Below are positions 1 through 15,000 of a DNA stretch of 64,000 nt, piece after piece. The notes under the pieces were generated by a model that worked only from the letters and a program-made list of their open reading frames with translations, ran no database searches and had not been told where the DNA came from. Positions within the stretch are counted from its first letter, which is position 1, and every line of letters begins with the position of its first letter. Source of the DNA: Dromaius novaehollandiae (taxonomy: Eukaryota; Chordata; Aves; Casuariiformes; Dromaiidae); the NCBI RefSeq assembly GCF_036370855.1, contig NC_088105.1, forward strand, positions 14,389,619-14,453,618, in the 5' to 3' direction. The position numbers and the translations under genes were made by a program.

Positions 1-3000
1 TCAGCAGGGATATGACCATGGAACCAGTGCCAGGAGTCTCTTAAGGCCTGATTCTCACACAGCTAAATTCACTATCGGTTTATAGTTATATCCACATAAA
101 ACGAGCGGAAGACAATACTAAATCCAATAGCTTACTGCAATGGAGAAAGCTTTTTCCCAGCCAGGAAAGAGATCTGGCTGATGACAGTTGCTTTCATAGG
201 GTAACAAAATAACAAAGAAAAAGAAAGAGCCAGAAATGCACCTATTAATGACTCGGAGCCGGGGTGGGAGCGACTCCATGAATCTCCAGTGGTTCCAGCA
301 AAGCTGCACTAATCTGTGCCAGTCTGGATGTGGTAATTAAGCAGTGCCAGTCTGTGCTTTCATGGAGAGAAGTATTTGTAATACCAGCAGGTGCCAGAGC
401 TCCTTGCAGTGCAGTGTGCGCTGGGGAGGGGAGCGAGGTGGGGCAGCCAGGCAGGGCATCACTGCCCGAGGGCCACTCGTGTGTGTTTAAGACTTTTACT
501 GCTAACACTTATCTTCAAGCAGTTGCTTTGCTTCCACCGAACTTGCCATGAGGGCAGCAGCAACCCAAGCCGTGCCGTGGCCCTGGTATGGTCTTTCTGC
601 AGCACTCACCAGCCCTGATTTCAAGGCTCAGCTTTGCAGCAAGATCATTCAGTGCATCAACAGCAAAAGTCCTATTTTTTAGTAAAGTGCTTGCAACATC
701 TGTGCATGCAACACTCCCTCCAGTTGTTGCTTTCTCAGTTCATAAGAACTGTTTTCCCAGTTCCCAGAAGGAACTTCACCATAAAGAAGGCAAAACAAAC
801 CCGTTGCAAGTGCTGCAACCCCTGGAAGACTGAGTATTTCTTGGAGAGGCACAACCAGTGACTGCTTTAAGAGCTGCTGCTTCCAGACTCTAGGCATCCT
901 TGTATCTGCAGTTAAAATTGGTGCTCGGGTATCAGTATCCAATGGCAACAAATAATAAACTGCTCATTCCTGCACAACCCAGCTGAACAGTTAACCCTGC
1001 CTCCCGACAACAGGGCTCAAACCAACAGCAGCGGCACACAGCCTGCTCCCTGGCAAAGAGGCAGGTCTGGAAGCAGCCGCAGGAGGTTTGCAGAGCCGGG
1101 GCCCACAGACCAAGGGCCAGAGCAGGACACCTGGTCCAGGCATGGCCCTTTCCTAGCTCCTGTCACGTTGGGGAACTGCTCCAGCTCATCCCCCTAATGA
1201 GCAGCAGAAAAAAAAAGAGAAGGGATCCTCCAAGGTACCTGCGCTCCAGGTACCATAACTGCTGAGGAACACGGTCTGCGGACAAATTGTTGTATGGACA
1301 AACTTAACTCCTTCAGAGAAGCGACTCGCTGCAGGAGCTGAGGACAGGAGGAGGGGGCAGCTCTCCCAGGCCGGGTGCGCGGGGGCCAGTTCAGAGCTGC
1401 CCCCAGCCCTGCCGTCACAGCCTCCCGTGGCAGGGCCAGTCCTGCTGCTCCCCCGAGAGCGAGTGCTAGCTCATGTACTTATATAAATATAACTAATGTT
1501 GACATACAGAGAGTCCAGGGATCCAGATTTGCTGAGAAAACACTCAGCAAGTCTTGAATAAAGGCAACTTCTTTTTACTGTCCATGTATCACCAGTTTAT
1601 TGCTGGGGGGGACATTGTTTGCTTGTTTCTTAATAACAAGTCTTGCAGTGTTTGGTGCTTTTCTTAGAGCTCTGGCTACTGGAGGCAAATGATTCTTCTG
1701 CTTCATACCCTTAAAATCACCCTCATAATTATGAGAACTGTGAAGTTACAGCCTGAGTATGTGCATCTCTAGTAATTCCCCAGACCAGAAGGCAATGCAA
1801 AGACTCTAAAGTTATTTCCAAAAAACCCAACACAACTAATTGTTTTTAAGCTGATCTCATGAATTGGAAAAAATAGGTCACGAGTTTCCGATCTCTGGAT
1901 TTCACAACAGCTTGTTTTAAAAGGCTTGCTCTGCCACTGAAGCATATGCCAATCTGATGGAGAGACCTCCGTGCTGTCAAGAAGGCAACACGCAAAGCAA
2001 TCTCTTCAAACGCCAAGCCAGAGGAGCTGATCCTTGGCAGAGGTAGCCCAGCCCCAAGGCTGGAGAGGGTCCCTGGGACCAGGGCAAGTTAAACAGCAGT
2101 GCTGACTCACTGCTCCCATCAAACAAGAAAGCACAGCCTCTCAGTAAACAAGCTTCAATGCAGTGTTCTTGTTCCACATATTTATACATTGCAGCTGAAA
2201 AACATGCCAAGAATATAAATACGATGTGTAGCTCCACTTGAAATTCCCAAATCCTGTTTGAAAAGGGGAGACAGATGACACTGTAAAGGGTTTTACAGGC
2301 ATGCACACATGCATGTGGAAGGGTTTGAGCACTAGGACTTTATGACTTGGCACTTGCACGGAGCAGAAAAGTGACCTTTAAAAGTAGTTTTAGGAATTCC
2401 ATAGATAATTTTTTCTGAGGGACTAACTTGACTTAGCATGAGTTAAAGTAGCAGGGAAAAGGAAAAAAGCAATTGGAATCTGGGACTACAGCCCAAACTG
2501 ATCTTCCTTTTAGGGGCAAGGCATCACCACGGGCTCCTCCTCACCCCACCAGTACAGCAGTTCTCAGTGGCCCTGCAGCTCCAGGCGAGCCAGGAGCAAA
2601 TCGTCAGGGGGCAGCAGGACATGGGGACAGGACTGGAGACCAGCTACCACGTCAGCCCCAGGTCCCTTCCAGAAACAGGGCCAGAAGGAGGACCAGAGAC
2701 AGACCTACCTGCAACAGAGGTCACAGCTCACCCAGGAGGCCAGACTGGAGATAAGACTGGACCTGCAGCACAGCCCAAAAAAGGAGCAGTCCTCAGGCCT
2801 GAGCTTAAATGGGCCCCGGGCAGGGTGAGGGCCAGCTGGGCTCATCAGGGCAATTAACACCCATTAGAGCCCTCAGGGCCTGACACAGACACGGAGGTGC
2901 CTCATTCCTGAGGGCTACTATCCAGCCGTATGGCCCCATCAATTCACGGCCTTGAAGCAGTCCGAGTTTTTGAGGCGGCCCTGCAGCAGGGCTGGGGGTG

Positions 3001-6000
3001 CATGGCTTGAGAAGTGCACTGCAAAGTTAACCCAGCTCGCACGGTTTTGTAGCTGTGCTATTTGACGTTACTCTGAGCTCTGCAACTGTGGGCCCGCACA
3101 GAAACCTGGGGAAAATAGTGCCCCTGTTATCCCACATAGGAGTTTACAACGTGAGTCCTCTGGCAAGCTTTCATGAAAATAATCATTTAGATCAGAGTTT
3201 CCAACAGCTACAAAGTACCCATGAGCAGCAATTATATGATGTTCCTTTAAAAATATTAAATATTCCATTCAAGATCCTCTGACAGAAATTAATACTTGCT
3301 TTTCCAAGCCAATTTTCCCACTTCAGATTCAGTGGAATAAGTTGTGTTTCTGCATTACAAATTTAGCCCAGAGAGCAGCTATGTGGGTTCTTGGATCAGA
3401 CCCTAACTTTGGGCTTTCAGAAGGCATGGTACTAATCTAATATTTATAGGGCTTGGAAAGTCAGCTGTCCAGTATGGAAAAGGCACTTGTGAGCAGCGTG
3501 GGGTGTTTATTTAGCTGCTGCGTTTCTTAGCCTGCACAGATGACACAGGGAAATAACAAAACCACGAGATGACACACGCATTGCAGAGGGGCGAGAGCGG
3601 GCAGTAAGGGGCTGTGCGTGCACGCTTGCCTTTCCACTGCTGCTTTTAAAGGCGGAGAGGATGAACCCTTCCACTAGCAGCAAGTGAGGAGAGCGGCTCC
3701 ATGCCCATCGTGGCCGGCCACCCGTGACGGGGATGCTGGGAAGCAGGAGAGCCATGGTGGGAGCCCGCCGCGAGCCGGCCTCCCGCAACAAGGCAGGGCC
3801 CTCCGCCGCGGCCGCAGGCTTCCCTGCTTTCAGGAGGCATCTCGCTGCGTCACGGAGACTCTCTGTCGCGTACAGCTGCCCTCGCTGGCGGCTGCCCAGG
3901 TTTAGTGCGTCTGTGTGCAAGGCTGAGCTGTCCCCTGGTCCGGCTGCAGCTGGTCCCTGCTGTTTGCTGCTCCCTGGTCCCCCCTCCGCGGAGGGGACCC
4001 TGGGAGGGGGAGGAAGGGGGCTGCAGAAAGCGGCCCCCCAGGACACTGCCCCTTGCGTTCAGTGTCATCGGCAGTCCTAAATGTCGCTTTTGCTGCCCAT
4101 CCTCCCTACAGACTTCTGGGGTTTAGGGTGGGATCTTGCCGTTTTGGAAAGGAGCAGTCAGCTCGCTCCGCAGCGAAGCAGCTCGGCCCTTGACGATGAA
4201 GGTGCCAGATAAAACAGGCAGCATAAATGGGCCACAGTTAAAAGCTGGGAAAAAGAACAGAAGTGGCCTTAGGATCAGATAGTAGAAGAGCTTTATGGCT
4301 GGAAGGGTGAAGCTACATAGCTACACGATCCAACTGGCTGCATTTTTATAACGGTGCAGTTATCAAACCTGTTTCAACAGGCTAATGCCTGTATAGATGC
4401 AGAGGTGGTTGTTGAATATGTATGCATTTTTTTTCCATTAAAACTTCTTCACATCATTTCTGTAGAGGAAAAAACAAAGTACTCTTCAGAGGTGGCTGTG
4501 CGAAGAGTCTGGGTTAGCCTAACAAAAAGGGACCAAATTCATTTTCATCTCCAGTTCTGACAAACAGATTCTATCTCCAGAGAGAGGCTTACAAACTAGG
4601 GCCAAATCCATCGTTTTCAGGAAATCGCTAAGCCAGGAGTCACCCCACCATTCATGTGGCTCTTCCCATAAGTCAGTGAGGAAGGAATAGGGGATCTGTC
4701 TTTTGCTAGCACTAAATCAACAATACACCATTATCACCATCTAGATTTACTTAAAACTAGCATTTGCTAACTATCACTGGGCCCAAACTCCTAATCCTGG
4801 CAGAAAGTATAGCACCTACTAGGTACTGTAGAAATGCTTCAGTAATCCCCAAGGCTTATAGCTCTATGCGTGCTTTATTAACACAGTGAAACTCAAATCC
4901 TTTGCAGCTATTTGTCATAGTCTGGCAAGCTAAATGTTCCTAATATCTGCAAGAATCCAAGCGGCAGAGCTATTTTCGGAGCAATTTCCAGAAGGACAAG
5001 AGTGCCCATGTGAGTGTCTCGCTCTGTTAAGTGTGCTCTGCGCCTCGGAGACCGCCTCTGAGGTCTGCCGGTGCCGTAATAAAAAATAATGAATTGTGAT
5101 AATGCGGCTCTGGAGCAGCACGATCTGCCAGCAGGCAGCTCTGGAAAGAGGTGAGCAGAAGTGTGAGAACAGTCCTCAGTATCAGCATTCACAGCTTCCT
5201 TTGAAAATTGTATTCTGGGATAGCTCCCTGCTAAAGTGAGCTCAGCTCTGCCGCAGAGATCCCCTTGAGCCTGGCAGCAGGCACTAAGCCTAGGTCTTTG
5301 CACAGTGGAATAGAAAGTTCATACCCAGCAGTGGAATCTGGACATATAATACCCCGGAAAGGAATAGTTTATCCTCCTGGAGATCAAATTTGATTTAAAT
5401 GTTCAGTTAAAAAATATGAAATGACATGAAGAGCACCAGGCCTCCTTTCTAGCCAGCCTCCCTTCTCCTTTTGACTTCCCCCTATCCAAGTACCTCTTCT
5501 CCTCTTAAAAAGTAACCCACAGTCTGAAATGTTACACTTCTATTTAATACTGTCTTGAAACTTGTTTGGCTCTGAGGAGGTGGAGGATTGCACAACTGCT
5601 ATGAAGCGTGGTGTGCTGGAACACATACACCCTTGTAAACTACTTCTCCTTTTGTATGTGCTGTTTCTGTTTCCTTACAAAAACAAAAAATTAAAATGAC
5701 ATAAAAATATTGCCCTCTGGAATAAGCCAGCTTTGCACACTGAAAGGTCACTTGTTTCTTGGTGTGCGCACGCACTGTAAATCCCACAGAAGGCACCTAT
5801 ACCACGCACAGAGGAACAACGGCAAATTTTTCTGGTTATTTTTCTCAAGGCCAATAATTATGCCTACTTATGAGCCTCCTGCAAGCGGCTCTTAACTGCC
5901 TTGCCCTTTCTTGGCTGGAACAAGAAAAAACACATTTCTTAATCAGCTCCACTGGCCACTATAAAACAGCTGCTCTGTTTGGGTAGTTTCACTCCTGTGG

Positions 6001-9000
6001 GAAAACTGAACGTACATCAAGGTAACAGGCTGCTGACAACGACAGGTATCAAAAGGAGCAGCAAGCAGCAGCCACGCCAGCTTTGCCACACGTCCCGGCT
6101 AATGCACCTGCCCTGCAACATTCCTGCTTCATTTAACTCAGAGTAATTATTAGGTAAAGCCTAGTGTGGCAAAGTCTGGGGTTTTTTTGTGGAGTCCATT
6201 AAGGATTTGAGCAAGGTGTTGGATCATCTGCCTCAAAAAATCCCAGTACACAGCTGAATTTGTGTCCTCTGTGGCGCTGAAAGTTTACAGAGCAGTGACT
6301 AACTCAATGAAATGCCGATACTCCCCTTGCACAGCCAGCAAACGGCACCTCAGCTTGTAAGCGATAGCTAGAACAGGGTCTTCCAGCCTCGGGGCAGGAA
6401 AGGCTTCACATGCATGAGCAGGCTAACCACCACCGTCTCACTCTGTGATAGAGAAGGGGACACATTGATTAGTTAAGTGACCTGCTGAAGATATCACAGT
6501 AACTTCATGACCAATTCAAGAGGCAGGGCTCCCTGCAGCTCCGTGCCAGCAGTCACTGCACGCTTTGGGAACACGAATATGACCCCAGCGCAGCGTGCAT
6601 CGTAGCGGGACCGAGGAGACGGGAGGGAGGCACCCAAGGGAAGCCACAGCATTTCTGTCAGGGCAGACAGCGAGAAGGAACATCATGCAGGGACTGGCTG
6701 GGCACGCGAATCGCCACCAAGCTGAGGTTTCAGCAGGTAGCCTGGAAATGAGGGAGTCCAGCCCTGTTAATGCATGAACAAGTAGAATCGACACGGACTG
6801 GGGTGGGAAGGGTTAACATGCACACCCTAACATCCTTTCCATTAGGAAGTAGTAAGTGACTAATGATGATACCAGCCATTACAAGAAGTTGGACAAGTTA
6901 GGAAATAACGTCCAAAGGGAGCAGCAGGCTCCTCTGAGTAAGCACAGGCTGGGGTACAGCAGCTTCACAGCCGTCCTGGCGGGAAGGCTGCATTCGGGCA
7001 GGTGCTGGTAATGACAGCGGGAGGAACGGGGAATTGATGCTACCAGAAAAAAACAAACCCAGGGGGAACAAAAGCCTATTTATGGGGCAAGAACAACACC
7101 AGCTGTACAGTTTGCATGAAGTTTTATTGCCATGAACAATAGAGCAGAATGGATGAAGAGTCACGAAGGAAGCTGATAGCGGATCACCAACAGATAAGAA
7201 ATATCCCCCCTCGCAGGTCAAGGGAGTCTGGCAGAAGTGCCACCTTTTGCATCCCTCCCAGGGAAGAAATAATGCAGCTGCTTTGCTGACAATGAAGGGA
7301 AGTTTCTGTTTGTTGGAGTTGATATGGCCCAATTACGTTTTCCTGGAATAAGCCACTCACAGAATTGATATAACCACAAATGCATACAGAGGATTATTTT
7401 AATAGCAGTTTCCCAAAACCAAGCCACATTTTGCTTTTTTTTTAGTCTCAACATGCTGTTAACATGCATATCAAAGGACCTTGAGCAACATCACCAGCTG
7501 GATGACAGCTGTTTTGTCACATCCTTCCCAGTCCTCTGTCATGTTTGGTGACCGACGACGCACAGGATATGCCTTTGCCACCACCGCTGCTGGGACAGCA
7601 CTGACGTTCCCAAGTGGGATTTACACTGCCTGACTCAGGTGGTGCTAGTGGGATGGATTCAGGGAATTTTGCTCAGACCAGCCAAGGTTATGGCCTTCAC
7701 ATTACGCCTCAGCCTGACATCACAGCGGCAGCAGCCGCCTTCCCAGGAAGCTGGACAGCCCCACTTCCCCGGCTCCCTCCCCTTCCCCACTCCCCTGCAC
7801 ATCGCTCATATCCTTGAGTCTGATTCAGCAACGGTGCAGCTGCTGTGGCGCCGAACGAGCAAGCGGGTCTGGTGGGAAACTTTTCTTTTTCTGGTGGGTT
7901 TGCTTTCTGTGGGCTTGGCTGCCTGATCTGACTCGCCCTGCAGCCACCCAGGCACTGGGGCAGGGTGATGGAGAGAGAGCAACACAGCGGTGGGGGGACA
8001 TCGGCCTGGCTCGTTTTAGCCCGCAGTTACACCCCGTAATAAGTATTTACCCAGCATCTTGGGTGTGCTTTGCCGGCCGTGTCGAGCAGCCTGCCTGTCT
8101 GGTTACATTGCTGGGAGAACCCAAACAGACAGTTTAAATGTAGTTCAAGTGAGCCTGCGACATCTGCGGCCCCAGTGAGGACGTACCCTTTGCAGTGTCC
8201 TGTACTGTGTGGTTCATACAGTTGAAATTTCCTTTGTGCTTGTAACAGCAAACCTTACAAAAAAGCAAGGGGTTTTGATCCACTACCCCTTTGGAAACCT
8301 GCCCTCAGGATCCCTGGGTGTGAGGACAAGCAGATTCGTGGATGCAACAGACCTGGGCCGGCAGCAATCATGGGCACAGACACGTGTTCTTTGTCTAGCC
8401 AAAATGCAGCAAAGACCAAAAAACTTCTGCTCTGCTTTCTGAAAAAAAAAAATCTCCATTAAGTAAAAAACACATTGGCCTTACATAGGCTCTGCCAGTC
8501 ATGACTGCAGGAATCTCTCGGGGTGCGGGTGACCTGGCAAGCAATGGATAAGCCCACGGTGCTGCTGAAATGTGGTCTGGTACCTTGTGGCAGGCTGCCC
8601 TGTGGGGAAAAAGCCATATTTTCAAATGTTTCGAATAGTCCAAAGATAGATCTTGCCTAAATCAGCTGGGAGCACTGTTCATTCGCATACTAAACGTGAG
8701 CCAAAGAGAGGCTCCTTGTCCTTTCTCCTCAGGCAAAAAAGCTTGCAAGAGAGCTCCCTTTCAAGCTCGGGCCGTGTTTTGAACCAGCTTTCCATCAGCT
8801 CTCCTTCTGGTGCAAACGTGGTCAGACGTGAAGGCAGGTGGGGCTAACTGACCTCGAGGTTCATGTCCCTCATCGCTGTTTTGTCATACGTTCCTCTGTG
8901 CACACCTCTGCTTCTGCTGCTCCTCCTTTCTCTTGCGCATCAGCAGCCTCTTGGCAAGGCATGCTGTTCATCCAGAAAGCACGCTGCTCATTTTCTGATG

Positions 9001-12000
9001 CTCCTTTCTAGGTAAGTGGCCAGACTGATTACATAACATGGCATCATCTGCTCAGCCATCAGAAGATGTTCAGAGGCTGCAGGAACCGCATTCAAACGGT
9101 ACCTATCAACGATAACGCTGTGAACGTGGTGATGCCCAGATGGGGAAGAGACTCTGGAGTGAAGTGAAGAAAAAAGGAGTTGTTGGCTGGTTTAACATCC
9201 AATGAATGGCTTCATGTTACAGATCACCTGAACACAGTGACGCGGATGAGCCTTGTTGGGAGGTCCAAAGTTCAAACATGGCTTGAAAACAATTTTAACG
9301 CATTGGCAACGTGTCCTGACATGAGTCACTGGCACATTGCAAGTGGGCAAAAGTGTAAGTGGGTGAAGCCACTCAGTACCATGCTTTTCCAAAAGCAGCT
9401 TAGCTGATTTCCAAATAGAGCTAGAAAAGCAATAATACAAATTCATATCTTCAAGCAGAACATCTTCATCCATTTAGTGGCTGTCTATTTATGAGTGTAG
9501 TTTCCAGCATAGACAAATCTCATGATGCTATAGAGTCAGGAACACGGTCTACAAATGCCATATGTCTTTTTATAAGGCAAATATTAGGTCAAGTATCTCA
9601 CATCTCCCACAAATCCGTTGCCAGTAGCCAGTTTTACCAGTGATTAAGGTAGCCGACTGGGTTAGCTTTTTTCTATGATATTTCAATACCATCAAACAGC
9701 GCTATTTTCCCAAGCTAATTAGGATCAGATCAGCTTGAAGGGGAATTCAGTATATTTGAGATGAAGATTAGTTTTAACTTAGTTTGTTACCGCTTCTCAT
9801 TTACTGCGTAATTCATAAATATCCTTCCTCTGTCATGCACTACCTGTAATAGAGAAAACGATTTACAGGCAACAGACAACTCATCCGTAGCAGCTGCAGC
9901 TATTGTTATCCCTGACTGCGTAGTCTATTATGCAGTTACCAGAGCTACACTTTGACAAAACCCAAACAAACTGATTCAGATTAAAGGAAGAACCAGCTTG
10001 AACTTTCACCCAAAATTTGCTAGAACTTCATGGAAAATTTATATATATTTTTAATATATATTTATGTATTTTTATATAGGGTATGTACATGTTTCAAATT
10101 AACCCACACCTCCTAATTTAATTGCTCCCGAAGAGGTAGGAGATACATTAGTGACCATGCTAATAGGGATGAAACAAGGAAGTATAGCAACTGAGTCCTA
10201 CTTTTTGCAGTTTTAGAACCATGGAAAGACTTCGGTAAGCTGAAGTAGCTGGTTGTTTCCTTTCCCCAGACTCTGGCTTACGATGATGATGATCTCTATT
10301 CTTGCAGCCTTCTCTTATTTACTGCCATAGCTGCAGCGTTGCAAAACTCAGGGAGCCTTTTTCACCAGTATTTCCTCCTTGGCAAGAACAAACAAAGTCA
10401 GTCATGTCAAATGTCTTTTTCCCTCTATGTCATGTTTTTGCAAACAAACAGACCTGTCCTTGGTCACTGACAGCTGAATCCAAAGGATAGACGGTGACTG
10501 TTAGATGGTCTCGGAACCAGGTTTCCAGTGCGAAATGGCTTTGAAATGTAGCTTTTCTCGCTCACAGAATAAACGTCAGTTACTGAAGGGCAGCGCGGCT
10601 TTTGCTGCATGCTGCCAGCACAACTTTCCTTTCGCTGACCTTCCCAACAGCAGCCGCTCTCCTCCCTAGGGAATCATCTGGTTTATGTTCTCCAAAAAGC
10701 CTCCTCACAGTCAGCATTTACATTTCGGATTAACCTTTCACAAGAAGTCAGGAAACTAAGCCGATGTTGGAAGCTCAGCCAACATCAACTCAGTCGAATA
10801 ACACCTGAAGTGAGACGGTCCTGCTGCCTTTCAGGGTTGGGAGCAAGCCCTCCGACAACCTACCACTCCTCCTGCAGGTCTCTGTTCTCAAAAATTGCCC
10901 TCATTTTTGCTGACATAAATAGCTAATCAGTACAACTCTTGATTCAGACCCAAAATTTAGACCCAACTCATGATTTAGATACCTATGAAATCTCTTTACA
11001 GATCTTCAGGCTGATAGAAATACGCCCACAGAGGAAGAACCCTATTAAACACAACTGTTTTGAATAAATAGATATTCTCCTCAAGTTCAGCCTTTCATAT
11101 TCTGAAACTGAAACCAAGCAGGCAGCTGCACAAGCATTAACTTCATCCTTTTTCATTCTGCAATCTGAGGCCTGCTCTGTACATAGGCTTTGTGAGAACG
11201 TAGTAAAATGCGTGCAGAGGAATTTTTTTAATTGAAGTTGTTATGACTTTAAAGTTGAAGCAGCACAATACTGCATAGATGGAAAGCCACAAGGACAGGC
11301 AGAAGTAACCAAAGCAAAAGAAACACATACATTCAATTTGTTTACAATTCTTTGGTTATCAACATTAACCAATGCTTTTATTAGGAAAAAAATGTTATCC
11401 TCAACATAAAAGGAAGGCCTTTTTCTGTTGTCATTGGATATAACTTTGTGCTGGGCCATTATTTTTAGGTTAATGAGGCATATGAGCAAACAGCAGTCAA
11501 AGCTGTGACTTTAACTCCAGGAAGAAAACCTGCCTGGTAGTCTTAACCAGCCTGGTTTGGAAACGGGTAACAGCACAGCCCAGTACCAGAGGCAGCCTCG
11601 GGATTAGCACCTCTTTCGTTCTGGGACTAGAGCAGCCCCGCGTTGCTGGAAAACTTTCCTCCTTCCTCTACCTGCTGTTAGTAATGGGCATTAACTTTCC
11701 ATCACTGCCGTTTTTTGTCTTTTCTTCATGGAAACAGTATTGGCTCTCAAGTGCTGCCCGAAAAACCGTAGCCACGTTTAACAGTAAGGTTTTGCGAGTC
11801 GACGAGCCATGAAAAGCTCGCGCAGCCTCCGTGCCGGTCCCAGCCGCCAGGTCACGGGGAGACGGGCAAACAACAAAAATAATACCCGGCCTTAAAAACC
11901 TGAAGACAAGAAAGCTCATTTTGTGAAGCAGCCTCAGTTTCAGTGATACTGGTTAGACAAATGAAGAAAAACATGCTGGTCTAAACTTGGTTTTGCCGTA

Positions 12001-12600
12001 CAATACAATTGACGTACTTTTATTATAAAAATGGAAATTACTGACAAAACTTTCTTGCTTCTCAAACTAAAAAGAAAAATGGGTCTTTCACTCCAATGGC
12101 AATTTTGAGCTAAAAAGAGTAGATGATGTTTCAAAAAGAGGTGGTTGGTATAAAGGTTGCCATTTGTAAGCATCACTGTAATAGAAATTTTGACTTTTCA
12201 GTTCCAAAATATCCTTCCTGGTTCTTAAGTCTGGGAAAATATGAAGTGATTCAATGAGGTTACAATGATGCTTCAGTTCACTGGGGGGAAAAAAAAGGGG
12301 GGGATTAATTCTTTCCACAGTTCTGTTAAACATTTTTTTCACAGGAGAATTTGCTGGAATAGTTAATGTGGAAGAAAATATTCCCCAATATCCAGTCCAG
12401 GAGAGAAATGTTCCGATTCTGGTACATAGTTGTCTTTTTTGCATTTATTTTAGCCCATTCGGGGAATTACTTTAAGCTAAACTGTATTCTTACTTGGAAT
12501 AAGTTTCCGGTAACAGAGATATTCAGGAACAGCTATTATGCTTTAAGTTTTAAATGAACCTGAGTTAACTCTAGAACAATTTCCTAATGCTGAGTCTTAT
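1..12600. other. Non-coding flank, no supported gene
   Basis: No reading frame here exceeds about 180 codons, and none resembles a known family or carries conserved motifs. The stretch is mixed: moderately GC-rich patches (about 2,480-2,860 and 3,570-4,040) alternate with AT-rich sequence, including a TA-rich patch at about 10,037-10,080. The GC-rich patches give overlapping open frames on several strands, as composition bias alone does. I see no RNA gene, no young transposon and no tandem array. Intronic or intergenic DNA are equally possible. Confidence 0.5.
3570..4040. other. GC-rich patch with moderate CpG content
   Basis: A locally GC-rich block with scattered CpGs and long overlapping open frames on both strands. 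The translations are low in information (Ala, Pro, Arg, Gly, Ser) and match nothing I recognise. It could be a small CpG island, a decayed GC-rich repeat or an isochore fluctuation. There is no TATA box, no splice pattern and no clear exon. Confidence 0.3.
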
Positions 12601-12634
12601 TTTATCACCCTACATTACTGTGGCAAGATAGGGG

Positions 12635-12657
12635 AAAAAAAAAAAAAAAAAAAAAAA
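12635..12657 (+). repeat. Poly(A) run of 23 bases
   Basis: An uninterrupted A tract on the + strand after GGGG. The sequence upstream is not a recognisable retrogene or SINE body and no flanking target duplication is evident, so this is recorded only as a homopolymer. Confidence 0.85.
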
Positions 12658-12689
12658 GGTACAAAATCCCCAGGCATCTTCCACGCAGT

Positions 12690-15000
12690 TTTCCAGAGCA
12701 ATTTTTGGCTTTGCCGCGCTCCTGCTGACTTCAGTAGCGAGCACTTGGGACAAATCCCGTTACTGCACTGAGCAACTTTCCCTTTCCAAGACGTCCTCCC
12801 CACAGGCGAGCCCACGGGAACGAGGAGGCGAGCAGAAAGGCCCAAGTTGCGAAATCCGAATGGCTCACGGCCCCGCGGGGCCGGGAGTGGGTGAGCGGCG
12901 GTCGCTCCTCGGGGCCAGCTACACGCTGCGCTCCCTCGCGCCCAGCCGAGCCGGGACTTGCAGCCCAGAAAACACAGCAGCTGAGGGGTCAGCTTGTAAC
13001 GTTACAGCTAGTGCGGAGAAATCGGATAAAAATCCTCCCCGCTCCTCGCAGTACAGGAAGCCTCTCGCACCCAATTAAATCTAAAATAAAACGGGAGCAC
13101 GTCTTACACATGCTGTAGTTATTCTGTGGGACTTGATGTCACAGGATCTTCCAGAGGCCAAAAGTATCGACAGGTTTAATGTAGGACTTAGATTAATATA
13201 TATTTTTTTCCCTCTTCTTTCCAGCCCCTGGATCCCGCTCACTGCATGGACCTGGCGGAGGATGCAGTGCGAGGGGGGGCTGTGACCCCAGGGCTGCTCC
13301 TGCTGGCTCTGGTGCCCAGCCAAGTCCCACAGCCAAGGAGGAGCTTCCCCATCCACGGTCCAGGGTCCGTCACTGCTCCTGAGGGCTAAGGCCCTTCCCG
13401 AGAGAGGCGCTGACGGGGCGGAGCCCCCCAAAAGTCAGAGGTTTCAACCTCCTGTGCAGCTCCAGGAAGCAAAACGAGTTCATGCAAAGCCAAAGCTTCT
13501 TCAGGCTTTCGCTGAGGTTGCAGTTAGGGCTCGCAAGCTGCATATTTTATTTGTCTCTCTCACATGCTCCTGTAAACACAAACTGAGACACTGACAGAGC
13601 AGCTGAAATGCAGAGCTAAGGAAGGGACAGAAGTGCAGCTGTTTGCAAATGGTAAAAAATCGAAGTTATTAAAAGTTCTCTATATATACTTGTACTGTGT
13701 GACCCTAGAACTAACATTTAATATCATCAACATGTCCAAACACTTCAACATGACAGCGCTCGCCTCGTCTTTGTTGTAGGGATTTATTTCTATATTACAT
13801 CAAAGTTGCCAGCATACTTGAGTCATGAGTAGCATACTGCAAGACACGTGAGAAAGAGGTAAAAACAACGTTAAACTGCAAAAATGAGGTCTGAAAATCA
13901 TGTCTTATTGTCAAAGACCGGAATGTAGTTCCACCACAGCTTAAGCTGGGGACTTCCCATCTAAATTTAGGGTGTTGTAATCATACCCTCTCTCAGCCAG
14001 CCACCCACGCGTTCCCACCTGCCGCAGGATGCTGGCTCTGGCATTTGTGCAACCAGAAAGTGAGCTGCTCCCTAAACCACCTTCCCGTTGGTGTCACTAG
14101 TATCAGCACAAGCGCTGGGTCAAGGGCGCATGGTGGAGGCAGGACTGTGCTGGCAAAACTGTTCCTCAGCTCCAGCTACTTCGTTTATTCAGTAAAAGGT
14201 TCAGAAATGATTCAGAGACCTCAAATACTCGACAGCACGCGGCATTAAGCCTACGCGTACAGCTCCGATAGGCATCTGGCCCTCGGAGGAGCCTGCTAAC
14301 TCCAGGACGTGGTCACTAGGAATCCTGCAGCTGGCTGGGCCCTACGTCCACGTCCCCGCGAGCGCCGGCACGCGCCGAGACGCCATTCACACTGCAGCGC
14401 CTGCGTCGCTCCCGCGGTCCCAGCCGGCAGGAGCGGGGACCACCGCGGTCCGCCTGGGCTCACGTTATCCCCTCCGTACGCAGAGGTGCAGCCTTCACTG
14501 CTCACACTCTGCTCGGCACAAACCCGAAGGAAATACTCGGTTGAAGAAAGGCAACCCGATTCCCTCTACTTGCTTTACTCTGCTGTTCACACAGGACCGT
14601 CCAGAAAGCTTCGGTGCAGCCTTTTTGTCCTCGCTCTGTAGATTTAAACGACATTAAAACAGTTGTCAGACTGCGTGAAACTTTTTCAATGAGGTCCCTC
14701 GTATGCGCAGCACTCCCACATACGCTGCTCATTATGCTGTTTCTTAATATTTTCCACATCAGTCACTGCTACAGAGCAGGATATACATACTGAAAGGGGC
14801 CCTTCCCTTTTGATTCACGCCGGGGTGTCGCCGTGCCCCGCGAGCCCGGTCAGCCCGCTGCCACTGACGCGACCTGCTGACACAACTTCCCGAGCCGAGC
14901 AGTAAAAGTGGGGCGGTTCGGAAACACCTCCCCTCTGCTGCCAGCACCGTGGCACAGAGCAGTCACGGCAGGTCAGGTAAGTGGGTATTTAGTAATATAC
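12690..15000. other. Non-coding stretch with three CpG-rich patches
   Basis: CpG-containing GC-rich patches lie at about 12,690-13,060, 14,240-14,500 and 14,810-14,960, separated by ordinary AT-rich sequence. The open frames inside them are short and overlap on opposite strands, typical of non-coding GC-rich DNA. No gene can be assigned. The patches might be weak regulatory elements, but nothing in the sequence proves it. Confidence 0.3.

Noticed and set aside
2473-2857. Overlapping + frames rich in Pro, Arg, Gly and Thr
   Set aside because: Open frames follow from GC-rich composition. No family resemblance and no tandem unit could be shown.
12615-12845. Poly(A) run as the tail of a processed pseudogene or SINE
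   Set aside because: No recognisable body lies upstream on the + strand and no target duplication flanks the unit.
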